A stretch of DNA of 64,000 nucleotides from Taxillus chinensis (taxonomy: Eukaryota > Streptophyta > Magnoliopsida > Santalales > Loranthaceae): the NCBI GenBank assembly GCA_023512835.1, contig CM042091.1:50185158-50249157 (forward strand), read 5' to 3'. Position 1 is the first letter of the stretch; each line of letters begins with the position of its first letter. This document shows, one piece after another, positions 1 to 11,927 of the stretch. The notes beneath the pieces are model-generated. The model saw only the letters and a list, made by a program, of their open reading frames with translations. It did not search any database and was not told where the DNA came from. A program made the translations under genes and the position numbers.

Positions 1-697
1 CCACGAGCTGATAACTTTAAATGCGGTTAAGTTGAAGCAGCATCTTCTTGGTCCGGTGTAATTTTCCTTACTCCGTAGCTAATGAAGCTCGGAACCTTAC
101 TCCGTGTTAGTGGTTACTTACTCCGTATCTATTTGATGCTAGAATCCTTAGTCCGTGTCAGCGCTTCCTTATTCCGTATGAATGAGAAGGTCGGAGTGCT
201 TATTCCGTATCAGCGCTTCCTTACTCCGTATGTAAGTTCCTTACTTCGTGTGAGTCTAAAGGATCGGATGGCTTACTCCGTACTAGCACATCCTTACTCC
301 GTATGAGTGAGTGGTCCGGATTCCTTACTCCGCATCTAAGTTCCTTACTCCGTGCGAATAAAGACTCGGGTCCTTATTCCGCATCAGTACTTTCTTACCC
401 CGTATGTATGAAAGACTCGGATGCCTTACTCCGTGTCTTCTTTACTTTAGTTCATTTGAGTGAAAGACTTAACTTTTTAGCTCCGTGTTGACTCTTTTAT
501 TCCGTGCGACCTTGTAGACCAAGATTCTTACTCTTGTCCGGATCAGGATTATGTATCCTGTCCTTAGCTTTGCTCTCACGAGTGTATCTCCGGATTAATA
601 ACATATCTTCTGCAATGATCAAAGAAACACAAAAGATCTCAAATCAAATTATATAGGGCTTTATTAGCATTATCCAAATTCTGGGCTTGATCCAACA
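1..697 (-). repeat. 3' LTR of Copia A, truncated by the window start
   Basis: This stretch matches 43878-44563, the distal part of the 5' LTR, almost base for base. It ends at 697 in CCAACA, the reverse complement of the LTR start TGTTGG. The copy is 11 bases longer than its partner because of gain or loss of units in the CCTTACTCCGT-rich array that fills positions 60-500. About 540 bases of the LTR lie left of the window. Confidence 0.9.
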
Positions 698-710
698 ATC
701 TCCCCCAATT
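698..710 (-). promoter_or_regulatory. Polypurine tract of Copia A
   Basis: On the minus strand this reads AATTGGGGGAGAT immediately before the LTR start TGTTGGATCAAG. A G-rich purine run abutting the 3' LTR is the plus-strand primer of LTR retrotransposons, and this form is typical of SIRE-type Copia elements. Confidence 0.85.
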
Positions 711-1317
711 ATGGATATGCCCAAACCCTTTGTAATCTGATCCGTAAGCGATGCAAAAGGATAACATCGAATACACATCACAACCATTTTCATTTATCAG
801 CAACTGAATACAATTCAGCCTTTATACATGATTTTCATTAAGGTACATAAGGCTTACTATACTTGAAGATCATTGTTGCTGCTTTCTCTTTAAGCTCCAT
901 TGTCTGCTTCATCGTATAAGTGGTGTGTTGGCTCCAAGATTTGTCCACAGTTAAGAATGACTTGATGAAGTAATGGCAAAAGGCTCCCAGCCTATCTCCA
1001 TCTGGCTGTTATGACACTTGCTTCTTGCCCCGGAATGTCGCCTTAAGCTTCTCAGTTGGTTTCAAGGGAGTGATGCCCAACTTTTCATATAATTCGGCTT
1101 TCTTCACAGCTTCAGTCAATCTGAGACACAGTGGTTCCCATTGATTCTTTCTTACATACTGCTCCACAATCTGATGAGAATCAATCAGAATCATCTGTTT
1201 GGACTTAATCATGAAGACAACCATAATGAAATGTGGCGACAAGATCCGGTACGAAATGAGGATAGTTGAGAGAGTTCTCCATGGCTTGCTATCTTCAGCA
1301 GTTTCTTCGATAAAGGA
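711..1317 (-). other. Copia A spacer between third ORF and polypurine tract; small ORF 1009-1242
   Basis: Apart from one 77-codon minus-strand ORF (1009-1242), this stretch is non-coding. The predicted peptide is basic near its C-terminus (motif FRGKKQVS) and matches no family I recognise. It lies just downstream of the stop of the third ORF at 1318, so it may be a broken C-terminal extension or chance. I assign no function. Confidence 0.5.
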
Positions 1318-2473
1318 CTAAATGATATCTATACTGGGAAGATAACCCTCATTCCAGCACGGTAGAACTTCAAACAAGTGGCCATCCTTGTACAGAGATG
1401 GAAACAGCCTCATCTCTATTTTAGCAGCCCTAGAGAAGTTATCAATGTCGTCTGTTGTAAAGATGCCTTTCTCCGAACAAAGGGTTTGAATGTCGTCCGG
1501 GGAGAAGGGGTATAGGTCAGAGAGACATCTTCTCTCGGTAGAAGACACAGCATAGGAAAGCATTGCCTTACGCACGCTTCCGTCCGCATCAAGAGGGTCA
1601 CTTGCCGCATATGATGGGAGGAAGGTGTCAGCTGTGGATGGAGAGGATGGAGGAAAAGCTGCACTCGAGGAGCTTGGTTGAGAGAAGCGGCTACGTTTGG
1701 GGATTTGAACTCCTTGAAGCAATGAAGAGGCAGGCCGCTTCTCAGCACGAGTGGAGGTTTGTGATGCAGGAGGAGCAGAAGGATCAGATGACACTCTCTC
1801 CCCCGGTTTGGTAGATCGCCGGGGAGCAACGGGAGGGCGAGCCATCGTGTGCGCTAGGTCCGCGAAGGAGGTAGACAAGGAGTGGACGGACGAGGCAACT
1901 AGGTCCATCTTCTGTTCCATGGAGGTGGAGGAGTCGGTGAGAGCGGAGAGGAGTTGGGCGCCAAGAGCATCAACCTTGGCAGCGATGGCGGATATTTGGG
2001 CGCTTTGAGCTTGGGCGTGGCGGTCCAGCTGGGCGGAGAGCACAGCGTCGGAGTGGACCGTGCCAAAAGAAGCACGCTCAAGGGCCAACTCTGGAGCTTT
2101 GGAGGACTCCCCAGCATGACCCCCGCATGAACAGGAGCAGGAGTGCGCTGGGCAGAAAAGTCCACAGGAGTATCAGCAGCAGCAGCAGAATGGGCATCCG
2201 GAGCAGAAGAGGCATCTGGAGCAGCGGACCCGTTTTGACTAGATAGGTCAACAACAGGAATGTCAACAGCAGGAGAAGAAGGGCCAGCCTTAGCGGGGGA
2301 AGGACTTTGTGCGGCATGGACCGGGCTGGAGGGGTTAGGGAACGGCACATCTGGAATGGAGGCCGGCGTAAGAAAGCCTTGGTCCAAATTCCAGATGATC
2401 ATGGTCTCCAGGGATTGAGTATGGCAAGTGTAAAACACCCGGAGATCGGTGTCAGGAATGGAGGCGGTGTGGG
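1318..2473 (-). pseudogene. C-terminal part of the Copia A third (env-like position) ORF
   Basis: The frame enters from the Athila-1 junction at 2473 and runs to a stop at 1318. The first part is low-complexity and rich in Pro, Ala and Ser. A heptad-like stretch follows (about 2080-1880, many Ala/Leu/Gln), suggesting a coiled coil, then a short basic patch (PKRSR, possible nuclear signal) and a more ordered C-terminal tail. I see no hydrophobic segment long enough for a membrane anchor, so the name 'env-like' describes only the position. The N-terminal half lies at 18346-19446. The frame on the two sides is the same once Athila-1 and one target copy are disregarded, so the gene was open here when it was hit. 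Confidence 0.8.
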
Positions 2474-3989
2474 TGACAAACGGATTTTTCGTGAGCGAAA
2501 CCCAAGTGAGGGTTAAGCTACTGTCATTTAAATCCCTTCTCAAAATATTAATTCCCTTAACTAATGCTAAATAGAATAGCGACAAGAAAGGGGTCGATCC
2601 CACAGAGGTTACCAAGTTATCTAGCTTTAACTCAAATCACCAAATTAATCTTGCTTAAAACAACGTCTCGGCAAACAAAATTGTGTTTTAAAATTACTTT
2701 ACTGAAAATAGAATTGCAATTGAAATAACTAAAAACGTTGGATTTAGAATCAAGGATTAAGGCATCTAGGGTCACAATTTCACCTCCCTATGTTATCTTT
2801 ACTGGTTCGGGGTATTAGGGTTGTCTGATTGAAAACATGCTAAACATAAGCCAAGGACAACAAATGGTCATTGAGGTCCTTTTAAGAGTTGTATGCCAGG
2901 AATGGTCATCTAAACACACAAACATGCAAAGCCAATAAATCATACTTGCAAAAGGATAATGATCACACCAATTACAAATAAGTTATGAATCTCAATCCGC
3001 CCCAGACTAGGGCTAAGAATACCAAGGTGTACATCCAAAGATAGAAATTAAGAACAGATTCATAAAACATGCAAAACTCAATCATCCAAACCCAATATTC
3101 ATAAACACAGCAAAGCAACAAGGGGGCTACATTGCTCCCCTAGATTATAAGAACTACTCACGTATGATTACAAGCAAAACCATAGCAGTAAAGCTAAACA
3201 TCTTCTTCTAATCCATGCGCGCAACAAGGCTTCAAATCCAGGCTCCAAAATCCACGACGGGTGATTGCGACGGCTGCGATGACTGCGATGGCTGCTCTCC
3301 TAGGTCAAGGAGCAGCCTCCAAGTCGTGAAGCCTCTCTCTCTCTCTCTAAAAACGTGTAGGGGGGTCTAGGTTACATAGCATGGGGCGTGGAGCCTCTAT
3401 TTATAGAGGTTGGATGGGCCTTGAGGTGTGTACTCTAGCCCATCTATCAAAACGATGCAGTTTTGATAAGTGACACTCCAAACTTTAAAATCTCTATCTT
3501 CCATCCACAATTTGGACATGGGCCTTCAGGAACAAATGATCAGCATGGAAAAACGATAGGATCGGTCCAAAAATATCTCTGCACGTCAATTTTCACGTGA
3601 TATGGTGAATTCACGTACAGCTCCAAATCAGCTCAAACTTCTCCCCAAGCTTCCTTGCATTCTGTAGAGGCCTGAGAAGCAAAAATAGGCTTGCACGTGA
3701 AATGGGTGAATTCAAGTGCAGCTCCAAATGCTTTGAAATTTCTGTGGTAGGTAGAGGACATCATTCTAAGCAACTTTTGTTCTTGCACGCCAATTGTTTG
3801 AGGCCATCTACTATATCAAAAGTGAGCTCCAAAATCTGCCAAAATAGCTTAAAAACGCATGTATTTGCAAATAGCATCTTCCTAGGGGTTAGAGCAAATA
3901 TATATGATATATGAAGCAATAAGGCTCTAATCATGCTCTTAAACATCCTAAATAAACACTAGAATAACGGCATAAAATGCACGTTATCA
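2474..3989 (-). repeat. 3' LTR of Athila-1
   Basis: Near-identical to 16824-18340. On the minus strand it starts TGATAACGTGCA and ends TCCGTTTGTCA. U3 holds CACGTG-type boxes around 3590-3720, the 22-bp imperfect palindrome at 3446-3467 and a TATAAATAG-type box at about 3410, followed by an AG-repeat leader near 3335-3350. Confidence 0.92.
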
Positions 3990-5511
3990 AATACACCACA
4001 CTTGAACCATCGCTTGTCCTCAAGCAAAAACATACAAGTATGCAAAAATAAAATAAACACGCAGTCAAACGGAAGAAAAATAAAATAACAATCAAGGAGA
4101 ATCATGGTTTCCTAAGCATGCAACTCTATCATGATGAAATGGGAATTTAAGCATCAAAATGAGTCATAGCTTAGTTCATTCATGTCCATATCCCTAGTCC
4201 AACAACCATGCAATATCACCACTTAAATTTCATATATGAGCAAGCAATCCATGATAAAATAGCACCTAGTTTCCCTTTAAGTTCTTACCAAGGATAAGCA
4301 GCCTCACTCAAATATAATAATTCTCAAGCCCAATACCTATCAATGAACAATGGATGGAAAACTCTATCTCTACACTCGCCATCAGCTATTGATTAAGTAC
4401 TTGCCAAGCAATCATGAGAGTTCCCTATTGTGCTCATCAAAGAAAACACACCCTCTATTCTACTTTATTTGAACTCATACTCTAGTCTACTAACTGAATA
4501 AACAAAACATGAGCCAAAGAATTGAGCTCAACATTCTTAAAACAAAACACAATTCAGCCAATGTGGCTTCACAACTAAAAAATCACATATAAACATCAAG
4601 CCAGTGTGGCTTTTATTCTGAATCTTTTTTTTTTCTCTTTTTTTTAATAATAACCTTACAAGGTTGCATTTTATGCTCTCCCTTGATGGATTATTCACTT
4701 TTTTTTACTCACATAACACATAAATAAGACTGATTTTTCTAATGCATACCCCTTGCCATTTTGCTACATAAGGAGAGACAGAAATTCATTGATGTCTCAC
4801 ATCCCATTTTTCAATTAAGTGATGGCTTTTTCACATTCTATTTCACAGCCTTTCATATTTACAACACAACAAACAAAAATTAGGATACATAGGAAGTCAA
4901 AGTGGCTTAAAGGCCTTGCTCCCTAACTCCACACACCAAACACTGAGCACTAATAAGTAATCACATGCTTACTTGACTCCTACCATTAAATAACTAATGT
5001 TGAATGCAAGAAGAGTAGCAATTATTACCCATACCCTAAAATGGCACTCAAAGGCTAAAAGAAGCTGTTCTCATTTTTCATTTCTTTTTCACTCAACTTT
5101 AAGGGTTACTTAGGTTTATCATAGTATTTCATGTTTAACTAATATTCAAAACTCAGCTCCAAAAACATGGTGATATTATTCAAAAGATAAAGACATGATC
5201 AAACTAAATTAGAGCACATTTTAACTACGTAAAAACCCTTATCACAACATGATACTAATGTGGCATAAAAAAATTTTTAAAATTTTAAGCCAAAATTGCA
5301 TACTTAATATCCATGCCTCCACAAGCAAATCATTCAAGCATACAACTCAAATAATCATGCAACTAAAAACAGTTTTTGTTTTTTGTTTTTTTTAAAATAA
5401 AACATGCAATCACAACATAAAAGACAAGCAAGTGGCTCAAGTCACTCCCCATACACCACACTTAAAATATGCTATGTCCTCATGGCATAAAATAGGGAGT
5501 AGGAAAAACAC
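3990..5511 (-). other. Athila-1 3' non-coding region
   Basis: About 1.5 kb without a supported ORF lies between the ORF3 stop (5512-5514) and the 3' LTR. It is AT-rich with short A/T runs (4625-4650, 5375-5400). A motif of about 32 bp, reading ATACACCACACTT followed by TGTCCTCA on the plus strand, occurs at both ends (3991-4022 and 5451-5482). The copy touching the LTR occupies the polypurine-tract position. Athila-2 has the same arrangement at 59831-61415. Confidence 0.8.
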
Positions 5512-7814
5512 TTACCCCTGGTTTGGCACACTGTAATAGTAGATGACATTGGCCACCATTCGTCGCACCTGAGCCACAAAGTCAACCGACGTCTCGCCGC
5601 ACACTTCCCAAGTTTCCTTCCCTTGCAGAATAGCCATCATGTAGTAGCAAGCAAAGATCCCATGCCTGAATTGGTCAGGCTATTGGGGAATTTGCATTTC
5701 GTTGTAGTGAATAAGAGGGAGCTTGTCCGCCAACAAGCCTTCTTTGATCATCGCCACTTTGATTCATTTGATGAACCCATGCACTAACTGTCTTTTCCGT
5801 CTGGAAAACCCTTCGCCTTGGCTTGGATCATATAGCACGACATGTCCTACATCCAGATTCAAACGGACCAATACATAGTGGCGGTCAATGTGCACCGGAA
5901 TCAGCACCTCATGCATACCATGCCAAGGGCGGTGCCTTTCATTCTCACCATTGATGCATTGGCGCCACACCTCTTCGGACAAGGGTTGATTGAATATCTT
6001 GCACAACATGATGGAAGTGAACTGAGCTAAGGGGTAGTTATGAGGCTCAGCCTCTACTACATAGCTCATGGTCCTGCAAAAGAGGTCTATCTCTTCATAG
6101 TAGAGATATCATTATCCCGTATAAAGCGAGCCCTCTGAACCGTGGAATTGATGAACTCTTCAAATGCTGCTTGGCTCTCGTCGGATGATAAAGCTGAATT
6201 AATGATTAAATGGATAGGAGGGCCAAGAAGGTCTTCAGGTTCAGCAGGCATGTATGTACCCCAAGAGACAGGATGCATAATAGGCACAAGAGCCTAAGAA
6301 AATGCAGGATCAGTAAAAGGCTGGAAGGGTGAATACCTTTCTGCTGGCTCTGTCTCCTCTTGAGGCTGGAAGGATGAATACCCTGTTGCTGGCTCTGCCT
6401 CTTCTGGGTGATAGTAGGATGGCCCAGCTAAAGATTCTGGTTGAGGTGGATCCACCTGAGCTGGATAAGAAACTTCAGGGGATGGAGAGGGTTCTTCATC
6501 AGATATCTCCACTATAGGAGAACGTTTTGATGCTTTCCTCTTGCTAAAGGCCTTCCAGATTTTGCCTTGGAGGCCTTTGACTTCTTTGTTGTCCTTCCTC
6601 AGGGCTTCCACCTCGCGCTGGGTTCTGGCATTTGCCTCCCTGAGCGCTTGTGTTTCTTGCCTCCAAGCTTCGGTAGATGCAGCACAGAGGAGCTTCGGGG
6701 CTTCCCATGCTCTAGGAGATGTATGAGCAGCTACGTTCTGGGGCCTCCCATGCTCTAGTTCTAGGTCGTGAAGTAGCATGTTGGTCTCCGAGAGATGAGG
6801 GCCATTAATTCTTCAAATTGGGCACTAGTGATGTGCCCATTAGTGACCTCCACTTCGCTCACCACCTGCCCACAAATGCCTTGAAAGAAATTGAAAATAT
6901 CTTCTTTGTGTACATTGAACCGCATGTACATGACGGTGAGTCTGTATAGAGTCCGCTTCCTTTGATCCAAATGAGGAGAGGTCTCCCTTGTAAAGTCGGT
7001 GGATCGCTCCACATGAACACTGTGCCTAGCGGGCTGTGATGGAGGAGGAACATTGGTTGCCCAATGACCTCTGGGTACCGATCCCCCAAACCCCTTCAGC
7101 ATGCAATACTCTTAACACCCAGTGAGAAGGAAAAGTGATGCTATCCATGGAGGAAAAATGCAAAGCAGGCATGCTTTGAAATATCAAACACAAAAGTCTG
7201 CCATTTATCTGCTTTAATGAGTTTTTCTTCCACCATTTAAAAATGGTAGTGGCCCAATCCATATTTAGCATATGATCAATGCTATACATGAACTCCAGGT
7301 GTGGCTTAGGCACACTATCTATCCCACTGGTCTGAATCAATAAGCATTTCCCTACCAGGTATGCTAGCCATCTAAATTTTCCAACAAAACCATTCTTGGT
7401 ATACTGCCATCGACTTTGAAATTTTCTAGCATAGTTGCATGCAGTACCAAATTCTCCTAGGCTTAGCTGAGGGAAGCTATCACTGGGTGCAGGGAGGTTA
7501 AAGCAATGTCTAATAATTTCAGGGATAATTCTGACATAAACCCCTTGCACAACCCCTATCAGTTCATCCTCACTCATATAGACAGATGCATAAAATTCTT
7601 GTAAGGCAGAGTAGTAAATAGCTGGCTGGGTAGATACTAACCTTTGTAATCCCAGATTTTGAATTTTAAGAGCCACCTCTCTAACCCAGCCCAGCTCTGA
7701 AGCCTCCAAAGCCTGCATATCAAGAGCATGCTCCAAGAGTATCTCCTCCTCAGGTTGGCTATCAGCACTAGGTGAGTGCACCTCCTCCTGGCCAGTCCTC
7801 CTTGTGTGCACCAT
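5512..7814 (-). pseudogene. Athila-1 ORF3: plant-transposon-type domain, coiled coil, degenerate C48 protease-like domain
   Basis: The start ATG is at 7812-7814, by comparison with Athila-2. Order: an N-terminal domain homologous to the Copia A third ORF (about 7620-7120), a charged heptad-like segment (about 6680-6560), a Pro/Glu-rich linker (about 6500-6300) and a C-terminal C48-like region (6069-5512). The frame breaks near 7090 and again around 6780, 6290 and 6085. In the C48-like part the His of the RHYVLVRL motif and the Asp of LYDPS are present. In-frame stops fall at about 5764 (TGA) and 5682 (TAG), and the expected catalytic Cys codon reads His (motif RHGIFACYY). The TAG sits six codons before that position, where Ulp1-family enzymes have Gln. 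This copy could not encode an active protease. Confidence 0.8.
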
Positions 7815-8420
7815 CTTTGGAATGAGAATAAAAAGCAAAGAGCAGAAAACTGAAGAGCAAGAGAGCAAAAGAGCAGAGTTTCTCTAATACTCAAATCTGG
7901 AGTGATTTTGGTGTGGAAGCCTTTGAAGATGGCCTCTCTTTATATAGCGTGCAGAAGGAAAGATGCTCCAATTGGCATGATACACGTGCCCCTAAATTTT
8001 CAGAGTGTTCTGACCAAAATAGCCCTTGCACGTGAATTGGTTAAATTGGCATGCAGGTCAGAATCGTCCCAAACTTTGGTGGTGGGTCTCCCTTGAGCTG
8101 GCAAGCAATAGTCCCTTCTGCATGTGAATTGTTTGAAGCTTCTAGGAGGGCTAAAATCGGTAGTTTGCATTTTTGAGCCTCCATATGACAGCTAGCAATT
8201 CGCGTGCAAGAGTAAACGTGATTCACATGGTCTTCATCTACCATTCTAGAAAGTTACAGCTCAAAAGGAGGTGCACGTGAATTGGGCAATTCACGTGCAA
8301 ATTCACGTTCAGGCCCAAACTGGCCCAAATTTCTCCACTTAGTTGCTTGTGCATTATGGACCATCTTTAAGTCTTGCACGTGAATTGTTTAAGCCTATCT
8401 TCAAGCACTTTTGGGCTTCA
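7815..8420 (-). promoter_or_regulatory. Putative internal promoter upstream of Athila-1 ORF3
   Basis: On the minus strand this region holds five exact CACGTG G-boxes (7983-7988, 8029-8034, 8274-8279, 8292-8297, 8377-8382), several one-base variants and a TATA-like TATATAAAG at about 7938-7946, about 125 bases before the ORF3 ATG. The paired form GTGCACGTGA...TTCACGTGCA also occurs in the LTR U3 regions of this family. Athila-2 has the same layout at 56880-57480. Promoter activity is inferred. Confidence 0.55.
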
Positions 8421-8694
8421 CTTGTTCCTTGCTCTTTGACTTTGACTTTAAAAACAATTCCACAAGTTTAGGACCCAATAATTTGCTCATCCTGCAAATG
8501 GTTAGTTAAAAAAGAAGCAAAGTCTCTTGCACAATGGTTAGCTTGCAAACAAATTTATTGAATAAAATAAATAAAAGAAAATAACATAAAATAAAACATA
8601 GCAATAAACATTGGGTTGCCTCCCAACCAGCGCTTTATTTAAAGTCTGTAGCTAGACTTTCAGTTATGATCATGCAATGGTGAAAGAGAGGGAA
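8421..8694 (-). other. Athila-1 pol/ORF3 intergenic sequence, upstream part
   Basis: AT-rich non-coding sequence between the end of integrase and the G-box region. It matches 56626-56880 of Athila-2. I see no ORF or motif I can name. Confidence 0.7.
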
Positions 8695-9407
8695 TCAACT
8701 ATCTCCCTCTCGAGTTGAATCAAAGTATGGTTTCGGTCTGTTGCCATTCACCCAAAATTTCTTGCCATCTACGACTTGGAGCTCAAAGCTCCCATATGGC
8801 TTCTTATCAACTATCACAAAAGGTCCCATCCACTTGGACCTTAATTTTCCAGGAAATAACCTCAACCTTGTGTTAAATAGAAGAACTTTCTGCGCTAAGG
8901 TTAAAGGTTCATTGTTGAGTTGCTTATCATGCCATTTCTTAGTTCTTTCTTTGTAAAATTTAGCACTATCATAGGCATCTAGCCTAAGCTCATCTAACTC
9001 AATTAATTGAGTCATCCTAAGCTCCTTGGTCTCTTGTGGGTTAAAATTTAACTTCTTCAAGGTTCAATGAGCCTTGTGTTCTAGTTCCATAGGCAAGTGA
9101 CATGCCTTACCATATAGAATACGGTAAGGTGACATCCCAATGGGAGTTTTATAGGCTGTCCTATAGGCCCATAAGGCTTCATCAAGCCTTTGAGACCAAT
9201 CTTTCCTATTGACTCCAACAGTTTTCTCTAAAATGACCTTATTCTCTCTGTTGGACACTTCTGCTTGTCCATTAGCTTGCGGGTGGTAGGCTAAAGACTT
9301 TCTATGAGTGACGCCATACTTGTTCAATAATTTGTCAAACAATTTGTTGCAGAAATGACTACCCTCATCACTGATTATAGCCCTTGGTGTCCCAAAACGG
9401 CTAAAGA
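8695..9407 (-). pseudogene. Athila-1 integrase, C-terminal half
   Basis: This is the distal half of the integrase, cut from the proximal half by the LTR inserted at 9408-11927. It contains the last catalytic region (motif [14 protein letters not shown], with the Glu of the DDE triad), then the [16 protein letters not shown] segment and the C-terminal domain with [24 protein letters not shown] stop at 9061-9063 stands where Athila-2 has TGG (Trp), and the tail after DSTRE is shifted relative to Athila-2. Integrase inserts the reverse-transcribed cDNA into nuclear DNA; this copy is dead. Confidence 0.9.
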
Positions 9408-9493
9408 TGTAAGACCCGCAAAAATTAAAGCTCTTCCTTAAATAGTAATAATAATAATGTCATTACTAAAAATAGTTAAAAAGAATGTGACTA

Positions 9494-9575
9494 GTAAGTA
9501 GCCGTTAGAATAGTAACTAGCAGTTAGAATAGTAACTAACCGTTGGAATAAGTAACTAACCGTTATGAATAGTAT
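9494..9575 (+). repeat. Four tandem 19-20 bp units with AACCGTT-type cores in the solo LTR
   Basis: Four successive units of the form GTAACTAACCGTTRGAATA differ by one to three bases. Each carries a CCGTT or CAGTT core resembling plant MYB binding sites. They lie about 900 bases upstream of the predicted TATA box. A regulatory role is inferred. Confidence 0.7.
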
Positions 9576-10644
9576 CTGTTTGAATTGTTATAAATAGGTA
9601 TGAGTATGTAATAATGTTTTATAATATTATACTTTATAGGTTTATAAAGTAAGAAGTCATGGAATATAATGTTATCTTACTTTATTGTTTATTGATTACG
9701 CGATTATATTATTTTATCCGCGTTAATATTAAATACGTTATAAAAATAAAATAATTTCTTATACGTCATAAAAAGTTTAGATGCTATATATTATGTCATT
9801 TAGTTTCTTAAACCAAATTACTATGGGTAAGTAAGTATTACAAGCCTTAACTTTACCAAAAGTATAAAACATAGGTAAGACCCAAAAATTTGAATAAGGC
9901 AGATTCTGGACGTCCCATTCAAAATTCCATAACTTGAATTATACAGATCCAATTGACATGAAACCAAATCCCATTTGTTCATTTATGACTTAGCTAAAAC
10001 GAATAGAAATTTCAAAATTTAATATGAAGCCAATCAATTCCAGAAGTTAAAATACTACACATAGGTTCAGTATGAACGGGTAAACATTTTAGTATGACTT
10101 TAAAATTCAATAACTTTTGTTATACATATGTAAAAATTATAAAATTGATACCCATTTGTAGATACTTGAGTTAGTAATGCAATACAATTGGACATTTGTC
10201 AAAAACTACAAAATTAAAAACGTTATAATTGAATTAGTAGGGAGTACACCAATGTGGACTTTTGATGCCAAAGGAACCTGTAGGTTTAAAAGTCTTAAAA
10301 CATTTTTTAATGGTAGGAGGAGATAACCACGTTTTTAATAAGAGATAATATGAGGAAAATAAAGTATTATATATATTTTAAATAATTTAATTTAATGCCA
10401 AAGTCAAATTCGTACACTATTTTTCACACTATTACACCTACCACCTTACCTATAAATAGAATGCCTCACTTCCCTTCTCAAGCACTCTTTCCATTCAAAT
10501 AAGCCACAAAACTCTCCTCCAAATACTCTCCAAAAAGTTCTATTAACACCCCAATAGTCCTCCAAGCCTTCTCTTCTCTCAATCTTCCTCTCGCCCATTG
10601 GAAGTTCCAAAAGGTAAATATTTCAAGCATATATTAATCATGTT

Positions 10645-10975
10645 CTTGGAAGGCTAATCCTCCTCATATATATATATATATTATGGATGGCCTTGCCCCT
10701 TAATATATATATGTATATTTATTAAATAATATGTATATGTGTATATATATATATATTATTATTATTCCATGGAAGGCTAAGCCTCCTCATACATATATAT
10801 ATTATGGATGGCTTTGCCCCTCAATATATATTTGTATATGATACGTATATGTATATATATAGATTATTATTATTCCATGGACCGCTAAGTCTCCTCATAC
10901 ATATATATATTATGGATGGCTTTGCCCCTCAATATATATATGTATATTGTATATTATATACATATATTATATAGG
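10645..10975 (+). repeat. Three tandem units of about 107-118 bp, (TA)n-rich, in the solo LTR
   Basis: The block GGAAGGCTAAGCCTCCTCATA, a TA run, TTATGGATGGCTTTGCCCC and another TA run recurs three times (near 10650, 10768 and 10876), about 200 bases downstream of the TATA box, so in the transcribed leader. GGCTAAGCC and similar inverted segments could fold into hairpins. Confidence 0.75.
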
Positions 10976-11927
10976 TATATGTATAAGTATAGATTATTAT
11001 TATCATGAGAAGTTTTTCCACCATAATATACTTATATATGTCTCTCAATATATTATTTATGAATATACTATTATTATTAAAAATAAAATATTAACTTTTA
11101 AATTTTGTTTCAAGGTTTATAAACGCGGAAGACAAAAAAGATTGTAAGAATCCCCTTTCCCTTTCCTTACCACGATCTCCGACGTGGAAATCCATTTCCT
11201 ATTTCTTCTCTATATTTCTATCTCAAGATTTCTCCTCATAATATTATTTTAAGAAAAATTAACTTTCTTTGGCACTTCTTGGGAATTTGGTAATCTAATT
11301 TATTGAATGATGAATAACCCTTTTACTTATCGAGGCTATTATTGCAAGACCTTCCTTTACGTTGAAATTTACCATTGATGTGATTGTTTGAAAATTTATG
11401 AAGATATGTTTTATGTTTGGCAATATGTTTATGGGTGGTTCCAGAAAGACCTCCAATGCATTGGGTAAAGAACATCACTGGAGAGTGTCAATCTAGTTGA
11501 TAACAAGTTATCCAAGATATCTAGGTGGTGAACCTAGATGAGTAGATATTCTTATTTTTCCATGAGTTGATTATTCTCCATATATTATCCCTTACTTTTA
11601 ACCTTACTGGGCTATTTGAGCTCATTTCCTTTCATGTTTTGTTTCCAACCCAGGGAACTAGGACAAAGCAAGGATGCTAGGATAATGGTGTCCAGAATGC
11701 TTGGAATAAAATCATAAGAAGATTATGCATGTAGTATTTATATGTCATGTAAAACTATAATGGATTATCAACACCTAGTCTCTAAACGCTAAACCTTAGA
11801 GATCTTGTGATGAGTCTTGATGTAATAAATAAACCATCGAATTTATGTTGAGTAATAGATCATATAATTGTAATATTTTATTTGTCTAACGCACCCGGTC
11901 TGGAAGTCCGGATTTGGGGGCGTTACA

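Larger units (their letters stand above)
9408..11927 (+). mobile_element. Probable solo LTR (2520 bp) inside Athila-1 integrase
   Basis: It starts TGTAAGACCC, ends GGGCGTTACA and is flanked by the 5-bp duplication AAAGA (9403-9407 and 11928-11932). The host integrase resumes exactly after it when compared with Athila-2. No coding domain and no internal LTR pair are visible, so it is best read as a solo LTR left by LTR-LTR recombination. A TATA box (TATAAATAGA, 10451-10460) followed by a pyrimidine-rich leader suggests plus orientation. Terminal bases suggest a Gypsy family, but I cannot name it. A short non-autonomous element is the alternative. Confidence 0.8.

Noticed and set aside
60..500. 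Regularly spaced repeats resembling a CRISPR array
   Set aside because: Units are short, degenerate and irregularly spaced, lie inside a retrotransposon LTR with a matching partner, and the genome is a plant.
9408..11927. A complete small retrotransposon with its own LTR pair
   Set aside because: The two ends do not repeat each other beyond the TG/CA termini and no primer site follows a first LTR, so a solo LTR is the simpler reading.
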